Source: an uncultured Parabacteroides sp. (GTDB lineage Bacteria; Bacteroidota; Bacteroidia; Bacteroidales; Tannerellaceae). From it: a stretch of DNA of 6,272 bases. The notes beneath the pieces were generated by a model. That model saw only the letters and a list, made by a program, of their open reading frames with translations. It was not told the DNA's origin and did not search any database. This document shows positions 1 through 6,070 of this stretch, piece by piece. Location of the stretch: the NCBI GenBank assembly GCA_947074335.1, contig CAMTPG010000164.1, positions 1 through 6,272 of the forward strand, read 5' to 3'. The number at the start of each line of letters is the position of its first letter. Within the stretch, counting starts at the first letter, position 1. The translations under genes and the position numbers were made by a program.

Positions 1-1364
1 TTCGGATCATATTCGCAATATACTTCGATGATATTGCCTTCGTCGTCTTTTTTGCAACCGGTACAGCTTACGATATACGAATTTTTCAGGCGTACCTCTT
101 TACCGGGTGTCATGCGGAAATATTTCTTCGGTGCATCTTCCATGAAATCATCGCGTTCAATCCAAAGCTCGCGGCTGAATTCGATGGTATGTGTGCCTGC
201 AGCCGGATCTTCCGGATTATTTACGGCTTCCATCTCTTCCACCTGTCCTTCGGGATAGTTGGTAATGATCAGCTTCACCGGATCCAGCACCGCCGAAACA
301 CGTGTTGAGCGGCTGTTCAGATCTTCGCGCAAAGCACTTTCCAGCAGAGCGAATTCGTTCAGCGCATCATAGGTGGTATAACCAATCTTGTCGATGAATT
401 TATGAATAGATTCGGGCGAATAGCCGCGACGGCGGAAACCACACAATGTAGGCATACGCGGATCGTCCCAGCCGTTTACCAGTCCCTCTTTCACCAAAGT
501 AAGCAGATTACGCTTACTCATCAGTGTATAGCTGAGGTTCAATTTATTGAATTCGGTCTGACGCGGACGGTTATCATTCAGGTCTTTGCCCTCTTTCAGC
601 CAATCGATAAACAAATCGTAGAGCGGACGATGAGGCACAAATTCGAGCGTACACAGCGAGTGCGTAACACCTTCGAAGAAATCACTCTGTCCGTGAGCAA
701 AATCGTACATCGGATAAGCTTTCCAGGTTTCGCCCGTACGATGGTGCGGAGTTTTCACCACGCGATAAATAATCGGATCGCGGAAGTGCATGTTCGAGCT
801 GGCCATGTCGATTTTGGCACGAAGCACCATCGAGCCCTCTTCCAGTTCGCCACTGTTCATTTTTTCGAACAGCGCCAGACTTTCGTCGGCCGGGCGATCG
901 CGGTACGGACTGTTTGTGCCGGGTTGCGTAGGTGTACCCTTCTGTGCGGCAATCAGTTCGGCGCTCTGCTCGTCGATATAAGCTTTTCCCTCTTTAATCA
1001 GCTGCACGGCAAAATCCCAGAGCTGCTGAAAATAATCGGAGGCATAAAATTCGTTTTCCCAGTGATAGCCGAGCCATTTGATGTCCTCTTTAATAGCGTC
1101 TACATATTCCACATCCTCTTTTACCGGATTGGTATCGTCGAAACGCAGATTACAGATTCCGTTATGGTCGTCGGCAATTCCAAAGTCAAGACAAATAGCC
1201 TTGGCATGGCCGATATGCAGATAGCCGTTCGGTTCGGGCGGGAAACGTGTCTGTACACGGCCACCGTTCTTACCTTCGGCCAAATCCTTTTCCACCAATG
1301 CTTCTATGAAATTGAGGCTTTTTTTACTCTCTTCTTCGTTAACGTTAACTTTTATATCGCTCAT
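1..1364 (-). CDS. glnS: Glutaminyl-tRNA synthetase (C-terminal part beyond window)
   Basis: This cytoplasmic class I aminoacyl-tRNA synthetase charges tRNA-Gln with glutamine using ATP. The ATG at 1364-1362 opens a frame that stays open to the left edge, giving 454 residues and lacking the C-terminus. The class I signature HIGH is at residues 50-53 in the context RFPPEPNGYLHIGHAKAI. FDDTNP follows it, as expected of GlnRS. The KMSKS-type loop appears as MSKRN starting at residue 282, followed by GWDDPRMPTL and the RRRGYSPESI segment. These motifs separate GlnRS from the related GluRS. The visible part ends inside the C-terminal anticodon-binding beta-barrel region, so whether a YqeY-like extension is present cannot be seen. 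About 35 residues precede the catalytic domain. The gene lies 88 bases downstream of mntH on the same strand, with its own -7 element. A long open frame on the opposite strand is an antisense shadow. Identification is very secure. Confidence 0.97.
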   Translation of the reverse strand, partial: MSDIKVNVNEEESKKSLNFIEALVEKDLAEGKNGGRVQTRFPPEPNGYLHIGHAKAICLDFGIADDHNGICNLRFDDTNPVKEDVEYVDAIKEDIKWLGYHWENEFYASDYFQQLWDFAVQLIKEGKAYIDEQSAELIAAQKGTPTQPGTNSPYRDRPADESLALFEKMNSGELEEGSMVLRAKIDMASSNMHFRDPIIYRVVKTPHHRTGETWKAYPMYDFAHGQSDFFEGVTHSLCTLEFVPHRPLYDLFIDWLKEGKDLNDNRPRQTEFNKLNLSYTLMSKRNLLTLVKEGLVNGWDDPRMPTLCGFRRRGYSPESIHKFIDKIGYTTYDALNEFALLESALREDLNSRSTRVSAVLDPVKLIITNYPEGQVEEMEAVNNPEDPAAGTHTIEFSRELWIERDDFMEDAPKKYFRMTPGKEVRLKNSYIVSCTGCKKDDEGNIIEVYCEYDP

Positions 1365-1402
1365 ATGTGTTGTTAATTGTTTACCTTGCTATTATAAAAA
1401 CA

Positions 1403-1410
1403 CAAAGGTA
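1403..1410 (-). promoter_or_regulatory. Bacteroidota -7 promoter element for glnS
   Basis: Read on the minus strand, this is TACCTTTG, an exact match to the Bacteroidota housekeeping -7 consensus TAnnTTTG. It would start transcription near 1396, leaving a leader of roughly 30 bases before the glnS ATG. The expected TTG at -33 is not present at the right spacing; the sequence there is T-rich. The core match and its position are seen directly, while its activity is inferred. Confidence 0.5.
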
Positions 1411-1452
1411 AATAATTTATTCCGAAGAAAAGCCTATTTGACGTGCCAATTT

Positions 1453-2706
1453 TTAGAACAGACTAACCAGAAGCACAATGTTTAAGCCGGTGACCAGCAG
1501 TCCTAAAATCAGCAACAGTGCCGTTGTACCTTTGGTATTGACATACTGACCCATCACTTTTTTGCTCGATGTAAGATAAACCTGGGTAAACACCGTGAAG
1601 GGCAGCTGAATACTGAGCAGCATTTGCGAGAAGATCAATCCTTTAAAAGGCTCATCAATCAGAAAGATAATAAGCAATGCGGGAATAAAAGAGACCGCCA
1701 CACCGATTTTAGAGTGCAAATCCTTGTAATTGTAAGCCTCGCCAAAAAATCCCGCAAAAACCGAAGCGCCCGCAATGCCCGATGTAATGGTAGAAGAGAC
1801 GCCTGCCAGCAGCAACGCACCCGCAAAAATAATGCCTGCACTGTTGCCCACCAGCGGCGTGAGCAGCTCTTTGGCCTGTTCCAGTTCGTCGGCCTTCATA
1901 TGGTGGCGGTGAAAAGTGGCTGCTGCCAGAATAATCATGGCCGAATTGATGGCCCAGCCGATCACCATGGAGAGCAATGTATCGAAAAACTCAAATTTGA
2001 GCTGTTTGCGGATTACCTTATCGTCTTCGAGATTCCATTCGCGACTCTGAATCACCTCGGAGTGCAGAAACAGGTTGTGCGGCATCACCACCGCACCGAG
2101 CACACTCATAATGATGAGCATCGAATTTTCGGGGAAAGTAGGTTTAACCCAGCCGGTTACCGCTTCGCCCCAGTTTACATCAACCAGAAAAAGCTCATAG
2201 ATAAACGACAGGCCGATCAGCGAAACAATCATAATCACCCAGCGCTCGATGCGCTTGTAGGCATTCGAAAGCAGCAGAATGCCACAGGCCAGCGTAACAA
2301 TGACGGCGCCGATTTTGATGGGAATATGAAACAACATCTGCAGCCCGATGGCACCGCCCAGAATTTCGGCCATCGACGTGGAGATGCCGGCCAGCACGGC
2401 CGAGCCCAGAATCGGACGACTTACCGCTTTGGGCATATATTTGTTGGCAGCCTCGGCCAGACAGAGGCCGGTTACAATGCCCAGATGCGCCACATTGTGC
2501 TGAATAATAATGAGCATGACCGACGAAAAGGTTATCACCCAGAGCAGTGCATAACCAAAATCGGCACCTGCCGCCAGATTGGTAGCCCAGTTTCCGGGAT
2601 CGATAAAGCCCACGGTAACCAATAAGCCGGGACCGATGTATTTCAGCAAATCCAAAGCACTGGATTTGGGATTGTGTCGTGTTTTGAGTTTCTTGAAAAT
2701 ATTCAT
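1453..2706 (-). CDS. mntH: Nramp-family Mn2+/Fe2+ transporter
   Basis: This is a proton-coupled divalent metal importer of the inner membrane. With the ATG start at 2706-2704 the protein has 417 residues, typical of bacterial Nramp proteins, and is hydrophobic throughout with about eleven membrane segments. The TM1 metal-binding motif DPGN is at residues 36-39 and the TM6 motif MPHN at 208-211, preceded by Ala205. These positions correspond to the metal-binding Asp, Asn, Ala and Met of characterised Nramp transporters. The Met ligand favours Mn2+ and Fe2+ over Mg2+ or Al3+. The segment AGVSSTITSGIAGASVF is also characteristic of the family. The frame can be extended 17 codons to a TTG at 2757, but that extension is hydrophilic and poorly structured, so ATG is preferred. 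The gene has its own promoter and lies downstream of the two-component genes. Whether it transports mainly Mn or Fe in vivo cannot be told from sequence. Confidence 0.93.
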   Translation of the reverse strand: MNIFKKLKTRHNPKSSALDLLKYIGPGLLVTVGFIDPGNWATNLAAGADFGYALLWVITFSSVMLIIIQHNVAHLGIVTGLCLAEAANKYMPKAVSRPILGSAVLAGISTSMAEILGGAIGLQMLFHIPIKIGAVIVTLACGILLLSNAYKRIERWVIMIVSLIGLSFIYELFLVDVNWGEAVTGWVKPTFPENSMLIIMSVLGAVVMPHNLFLHSEVIQSREWNLEDDKVIRKQLKFEFFDTLLSMVIGWAINSAMIILAAATFHRHHMKADELEQAKELLTPLVGNSAGIIFAGALLLAGVSSTITSGIAGASVFAGFFGEAYNYKDLHSKIGVAVSFIPALLIIFLIDEPFKGLIFSQMLLSIQLPFTVFTQVYLTSSKKVMGQYVNTKGTTALLLILGLLVTGLNIVLLVSLF

Positions 2707-2810
2707 GTTACAGGATGCTTTCTGTTTGCCGAAACCCTGTTTAGGTTTACAAGGCAATTTTTGGTTTATAAAACGATTTCTCTATTCGTGCCTGATCCGC
2801 TGCCATAGAA

Positions 2811-2834
2811 CGGATATCCGGTTTTATCCGATAT
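2811..2834. promoter_or_regulatory. Possible operator: CGGATATCCG palindrome plus repeated TATCCG
   Basis: CGGATATCCG at 2811-2820 is a perfect 10-base palindrome. Ten bases on, about one helical turn, ATCCG recurs at 2826-2830 within TATCCGATA. An inverted copy, ATCGGA, lies at 2865-2870 on the other side of the -7 element. The cluster begins just downstream of the presumed mntH start site, where a repressor could block transcription. The repeats are seen directly. That they bind a metal-responsive regulator is inferred only from the neighbouring gene, and the sequence does not match a regulator box I can name. Confidence 0.3.
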
Positions 2835-2846
2835 AAAATTATCTAT

Positions 2847-2854
2847 CAAAGATA
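2847..2854 (-). promoter_or_regulatory. Bacteroidota -7 promoter element for mntH
   Basis: The minus-strand reading is TATCTTTG, an exact TAnnTTTG match. A T-rich TTT stands where the -33 TTG would be, so the upstream half is weak, which is common for regulated promoters. Transcription would begin near 2840, giving an mRNA leader of about 134 bases before the ATG at 2706. The -7 element sits between inverted hexamers TCCGAT (2827-2832) and ATCGGA (2865-2870). Confidence 0.5.
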
Positions 2855-2999
2855 TAAAAATAAAATCGGAATAAAGGTTCTTTTTTCATTGAAATTATTT
2901 ATCGATCTATCGATGGAATCGTATAATTTGAGCGAAAAATAACAGAATGAGATGATGGAAAGCGTTAAATCTTCTCTGTGAAATCACAACAAAATCCGC

Positions 3000-3023
3000 A
3001 AAAAACTACTCCTGTTTTTCAGG
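3000..3023 (-). terminator. Weak terminator candidate after the kinase gene
   Basis: On the minus strand CCTG-AAAAA-CAGG (3023-3011) forms a 4-bp stem overlapping the kinase stop codon. A run of six T residues (3005-3000) follows a few bases later. The stem is short and the T run is displaced, so termination may be inefficient or absent. Confidence 0.25.
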
Positions 3024-4332
3024 GGAATAACAACAAAAACACCGTTTTACCGCCCGATACGCTGCTCTTTAACGTCAGACTGCCGCCCGAAAGCCGCATA
3101 ATCTGGCGCGAAATGGAGAGTCCGATGCCGCTGCCGCCCGATTTCGTAGTGAAAAAGGGCACGAAAATATGCTCCGCCTCGTCGGCCGGAATAGCAGGAC
3201 CGTTATTGATAACCTCGATCAATACAGCCTCTTCGCGATTACAACAGGCTCTGATTTCAATTTCGCCGTTAGTATTTTTATGACCGATGGCCTGCATCGC
3301 ATTCTTCAGCAGATTCAGTACTACCTGCGAGATCAGATTCTCGTCGGCATATACGATCAAATCGTGGGGTTCGATATGTATGCTGAAGCGGATATTCGGA
3401 TAATGCGTATGATGGCGGGCCAGCTGCATCATGCGTTCGGCAAAATCTTTTACATAAAAAAGTGTGGGTTCGGGTGTGGGGATGTGCGTGAATTTGCGAT
3501 ACGATTCCACAAAAGTAATCAGACTCTTGCCCGTTTTGCTGATCACGCGCAGTCCGTTACGCACCGGCTCGCTCGTCTCATTTTTCATCGAAAGCAGCGT
3601 ATCACTGAGCGACGTGATGGGCGTAACCGAATTCATAATTTCGTGCGTCAGCACCCGCGTGAGGCGCATCCACGAATCAATTTCTTTTTCGTCGAGCTCA
3701 CTGTTGATATCATTGATGGCCAGAATGCGCACATGCTTTTGCTGCAGAGTCATCTCCGAAACGCGTACCGAGAGATGCACGCTGCCGCGTTCGTTCTGGA
3801 ACGAAAATTGCTGCTTTTCGCCGGGCTGAATCCGGCTGATGCTGTTTTTCAGCTGCTCATCCAGTCGCGCCAGCTGGTTCACGTGCGTAAACACATTCAA
3901 GCCGAGTAGTCGCATTGCCTCATTATTCGTCTGATAAATCACGCCCTGATCATCAAGCACAACGATGCCGGTATTTACCGAGTTCATAATCAGCTCGTAA
4001 TACTTCTCCTTCTGCACTGCCTCCTTTTTTGCTTCGAGGATAAGCTGCGTGATGCGGTTCAGCGATTCGCTCACCAGTTTATCGTTCGAGGTGCGACCGC
4101 GTGTATTGATGCGATACGAAAAATCATTATTATCGATGGCATCGAGCATCATGGCCACCTTTTTTACATAACTCTTATCCCAGCGCAACAGGTAGTAAAC
4201 CAGCGAAATCCAGACAACGGCCACCGGAATAAACAGCAGCCACAATTTACTGAAAAACAGCCAGCTCACCACCACCGTGGCGGCAATCACGATAAACAGG
4301 CGGAAATTAAAATTGTGGCGGATATTCTGCAT
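3019..4332 (-). CDS. NtrY-like sensor histidine kinase
   Basis: This 437-residue inner-membrane kinase probably autophosphorylates and passes phosphate to the regulator encoded just upstream. Two membrane segments (about residues 10-27 and 30-48) form a tight hairpin with almost no external loop. A short HAMP-like linker rich in charge follows, then a PAS-type domain (about 108-208, containing GIVVLDDQGVIYQTNNEA). The dimerisation helix has the phosphoacceptor His230 in LTHEIMNSVTP. The ATP-binding domain has the N box NLLKNAMQAI (340-349), the F-box PFFTT (392-396) and the G2 box GGSGIGL (399-405). The G1 box is unusual: it reads NNGPAI at 376-381, with Asn376 where the family normally has Asp. 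The gene begins 19 bases after the regulator stop, so the two are almost surely cotranscribed. The absence of a periplasmic domain suggests that the signal is sensed inside the cell or in the membrane. The family assignment is secure; the signal is unknown. Confidence 0.93.
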   Translation of the reverse strand: MQNIRHNFNFRLFIVIAATVVVSWLFFSKLWLLFIPVAVVWISLVYYLLRWDKSYVKKVAMMLDAIDNNDFSYRINTRGRTSNDKLVSESLNRITQLILEAKKEAVQKEKYYELIMNSVNTGIVVLDDQGVIYQTNNEAMRLLGLNVFTHVNQLARLDEQLKNSISRIQPGEKQQFSFQNERGSVHLSVRVSEMTLQQKHVRILAINDINSELDEKEIDSWMRLTRVLTHEIMNSVTPITSLSDTLLSMKNETSEPVRNGLRVISKTGKSLITFVESYRKFTHIPTPEPTLFYVKDFAERMMQLARHHTHYPNIRFSIHIEPHDLIVYADENLISQVVLNLLKNAMQAIGHKNTNGEIEIRACCNREEAVLIEVINNGPAIPADEAEHIFVPFFTTKSGGSGIGLSISRQIMRLSGGSLTLKSSVSGGKTVFLLLFP

Positions 4333-4351
4333 CGGTGTGGTTTATGATAGA

Positions 4352-5704
4352 TTATAAATCGAATCGTTTCAGTTTATTATACAAAGTCTGACGCGAGATG
4401 CCCAGCTGCGAAGCCACCAGCGAAAGGTTGCCTTTGTGTTTCTCCATGGCCTGACGTATCATGTTATATTCCATATCTTCGAGCGTGGTAATCACCGGTT
4501 CGGCCGGTTTCTGCCGCTGGCGGAAGTCGAAACAACCGGCATCCAGCGCCGTGCCGTCGGCAATAATCACCGCCTTTTCTATGGCATGTTCCAGTTCGCG
4601 GATATTGCCTGTCCAGGGCTGTTCTTCCAGTTTCTTTTTGGCTTCGTCGGTGAAGTGCATCGGCTGCCGTTCGTAGCGTTTGCCATATTTTTTCAGGAAG
4701 ATTTCGGCCAGCGGCACAATATCCTCTTTGCGTTCGCGCAGCGAAGGAATCTGGATATGAATTGTGTTGATGCGGTACAGCAAATCTTCGCGGAACTGCT
4801 CCTGTTGCACCATGTACTGCAGATCCCGGTTGGTGGCACAAATCAGCCGGATATCTACCGGAATCTGCTGATTACTGCCCACACGCACAATGCTGCGCCG
4901 TTGCAGCGCAGTAAGCAGTTTGGCCTGCAGATGATAAGAAAGATTCCCGATTTCATCGAGAAAAAGTGTCCCTTTATCGGCCGCTTCGAATTTGCCCGGA
5001 CGGTCGGCGCGGGCATCGGTGAAGGCACCTTTCACATGTCCGAAGAGTTCGCTTTCGAACAGCGTTTCGGTAATCGCACCCATATCCACCGGCACAAGCG
5101 CCGCTTTTTTTCGTGAAGAGAGCAGATGCAGTTCGCGCGCCAGCATCTCTTTGCCGGTTCCGTTCTGGCCGGTAATCAGGATATTGGCATCGGTTACGGC
5201 CACCTTTTCTACCAGCCGGCGCAGTTGCTGCATGGCGCGGCTGTCGCCCCAAAACATGCCGCTCTCTTTAGAGACGGTTTGTTTTTCTTCGTGCAGCTTC
5301 CCGCCCTTCAGCCGGGTTTCGCGTTGCAGGCAGGCCGTTTTCAGGGTTTGGGTGAGTCGTTCGTTATCCCACGGCTTCACTACAAAATCGTGCGCACCCT
5401 CTTTGATGCCGCGCACGGCCAGCTCAATATCGGCGTAGGCGGTAAAAAGCACCACGGCAATCGAGGGATCTTTTTTCCGGATCTCCGAGAGCCAGAATAA
5501 TCCTTCATTGCCGGTGTTGATGCCGGCGCTGAAATTCATGTCGAGAAGTACGACATCTACCTTTTCATCGTCGAGTATTTTTTTTATGCGGTTGGGCGAG
5601 GCGATGCAGATCACGCGCTCGAATGTATTTTTCAGCAGCATCTCTACTGCCGTCAAAATGCCTTTATTATCATCAACTACCAGGATGGTGCCGGTTTTTC
5701 CCAT
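4352..5704 (-). CDS. NtrC-family sigma-54-dependent response regulator
   Basis: This 450-residue transcription activator is expected to use ATP hydrolysis to open promoters held by RNA polymerase-sigma-54. The receiver domain (about 5-125) has the acidic pair Asp11/Asp12, phosphoacceptor Asp55 in VVLLDMNF, Thr88 and Lys110. The AAA+ domain (about 150-385) has Walker A GQNGTGKE (179-186), the sigma-54-contacting loop as GAFTDA (226-231, against the textbook GAFTGA), Walker B GTLFLDEIG (245-253), the arginine-finger region FREDLLYRI (304-312) and sensor II in WTGNIRELEH. A Fis-type helix-turn-helix occupies about 424-447 (ASQLGISRQTLYNKLKRF). It is the first gene of an operon with the kinase. 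A near-perfect housekeeping promoter precedes it, so it does not appear to depend on sigma-54 for its own expression. AtoC, ZraR and NtrX are relatives, but no specific symbol can be justified and the regulon is unknown. Confidence 0.95.
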   Translation of the reverse strand: MGKTGTILVVDDNKGILTAVEMLLKNTFERVICIASPNRIKKILDDEKVDVVLLDMNFSAGINTGNEGLFWLSEIRKKDPSIAVVLFTAYADIELAVRGIKEGAHDFVVKPWDNERLTQTLKTACLQRETRLKGGKLHEEKQTVSKESGMFWGDSRAMQQLRRLVEKVAVTDANILITGQNGTGKEMLARELHLLSSRKKAALVPVDMGAITETLFESELFGHVKGAFTDARADRPGKFEAADKGTLFLDEIGNLSYHLQAKLLTALQRRSIVRVGSNQQIPVDIRLICATNRDLQYMVQQEQFREDLLYRINTIHIQIPSLRERKEDIVPLAEIFLKKYGKRYERQPMHFTDEAKKKLEEQPWTGNIRELEHAIEKAVIIADGTALDAGCFDFRQRQKPAEPVITTLEDMEYNMIRQAMEKHKGNLSLVASQLGISRQTLYNKLKRFDL

Positions 5705-5727
5705 TGTCTTTTCATTTTTCTGTTTTG

Positions 5728-5757
5728 CAAATATAAGGGTTCTTTCTGTTTTTGCAA
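5728..5757 (-). promoter_or_regulatory. Housekeeping promoter of the regulator-kinase operon
   Basis: The minus strand reads TTG (5757-5755), a 19-base spacer, then TATATTTG (5735-5728). This matches both halves of the Bacteroidota consensus TTG-N19-21-TAnnTTTG exactly. Transcription would begin near 5722, leaving a short leader of about 18 bases. It is the best promoter in the window and implies steady basal expression of the regulatory pair. Confidence 0.75.
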
Positions 5758-5897
5758 TTTTTTACATTGGCAATCGGGCAGCGTTTTGTCGGGTTGTGTG
5801 GTTACTTCCCGAACCCCATAATCTAATTATTTCCGGGCTTATTTTGTAATCGGGCGATCTGTTTATGTAAACGGGATTTTGAGGCCTTTTTAGTGTG

Positions 5898-6037
5898 TTT
5901 GCCTTTCGATAATTATCAAAAGGTCTTCCGACAATTGTCAAAAGGTCTTCCGATAATTATCAAAAGGCCTTCCGACAATTATCAAAAGGTCTTAGGACAA
6001 TTGTCAAAAGGCCTTCCGACAATTATCAAAAGGCAAA
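5898..6037. repeat. Short inverted ends framing the repeat array
   Basis: TTTGCCTTT at 5898-5906 and AAAGGCAAA at 6029-6037 are exact 9-base inverted copies at the two edges of the array. Part of the match follows from the near-palindromic unit itself, but the outer TTTG and CAAA lie outside the repeat phase. They may mark the boundaries of the element or close it into a larger fold. Confidence 0.45.
5903..6034. repeat. Six tandem copies of a 22-bp dyad repeat
   Basis: Six units of exactly 22 bases abut without spacers: 5903-5924, 5925-5946, 5947-5968, 5969-5990, 5991-6012 and 6013-6034. Each contains a core GAYAATTRTC followed by AAAAGGY and preceded by CTTCC (CTTTC in copy 1, CTTAG in copy 5). 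The cores are GATAATTATC in copies 1 and 3, GACAATTGTC in copies 2 and 5, and the mixed GACAATTATC in copies 4 and 6. Read on the minus strand, a typical unit is CTTTTGAC, loop AATT, GTCGGAAG, an 8-bp hairpin with two T-G wobbles. The array follows the 3' end of one gene and precedes the regulator promoter. It is not a CRISPR, since there are no spacers. Its function is unknown; structured RNA, protein-binding DNA or a simple intergenic repeat family are all possible. Confidence 0.9.
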
Positions 6038-6040
6038 TGC

Positions 6041-6070
6041 ATGTAAAAGCGTTTTAAATCGCATTTACAT
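6041..6070. repeat. Imperfect 11-base-arm hairpin next to the array
   Basis: ATGTAAAAGCG (6041-6051) and CGCATTTACAT (6060-6070) are inverted copies with one mismatch in eleven, around an 8-base AT loop. It lies 46 bases beyond the stop of the rightmost gene in that gene's direction, where a transcript end is expected. The stem is AT-rich and is not followed by a clean T run on the minus strand, so intrinsic termination is possible but not convincing. Confidence 0.5.

Larger units (their letters stand above)
2707..3018. other. Intergenic region between the kinase gene and mntH
   Basis: These 312 bases are AT-rich and contain no convincing gene. They hold a weak terminator candidate just after the kinase gene, a 12-base dyad TGTGA-AA-TCACA at 2977-2988, two ATCGAT copies at 2901-2914, the mntH promoter element, and a cluster of TATCCG-type motifs in the presumed leader. 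An open frame starting at 2978 on the plus strand runs antisense to the end of the kinase gene and is not credible. No metal-sensing riboswitch was recognised by eye in the mntH leader. Confidence 0.7.

Noticed and set aside
1..258. 76-codon plus-strand frame at the left edge
   Set aside because: It lies wholly antisense to the glnS coding sequence.
402..1376. 324-codon open frame on the plus strand
   Set aside because: It is exactly antisense to glnS, whose motifs are unambiguous; its product has no recognisable domain and codon bias explains the lack of stops.
1430..1449. TTGGCACG on the minus strand after mntH, resembling a sigma-54 -24 box for glnS
   Set aside because: The required GC is not at ten bases' spacing (it falls two bases too far), and a housekeeping -7 element nearer to glnS is a better explanation.
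1624..2625. 333-codon open frame on the plus strand
   Set aside because: It is antisense to mntH and encodes a His/Gln/Asn/Arg-rich product typical of a reversed membrane protein gene.
2707..2840. Mn-sensing yybP-ykoY riboswitch in the mntH leader
   Set aside because: The leader is long enough, but I could not find the conserved paired L1/L3 loops or a suitable multi-helix layout by eye.
2977..2988. TGTGA-AA-TCACA dyad resembling CRP half-sites
   Set aside because: CRP sites need a six-base spacer and here it is two; no other evidence supports CRP-type control, and a 12-base dyad in AT-rich DNA can arise by chance.
3169..3909. 246-codon and overlapping plus-strand frames over the kinase gene
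   Set aside because: These are shadows of the histidine kinase; no promoter or domain supports them.
4436..5438. Several plus- and minus-strand frames within the regulator gene
   Set aside because: All overlap the well-supported NtrC-family gene in other frames and have low-complexity, non-domain sequences.
5903..6034. CRISPR array
   Set aside because: Units are directly abutting 22-base repeats without unique spacers and no cas genes are present.
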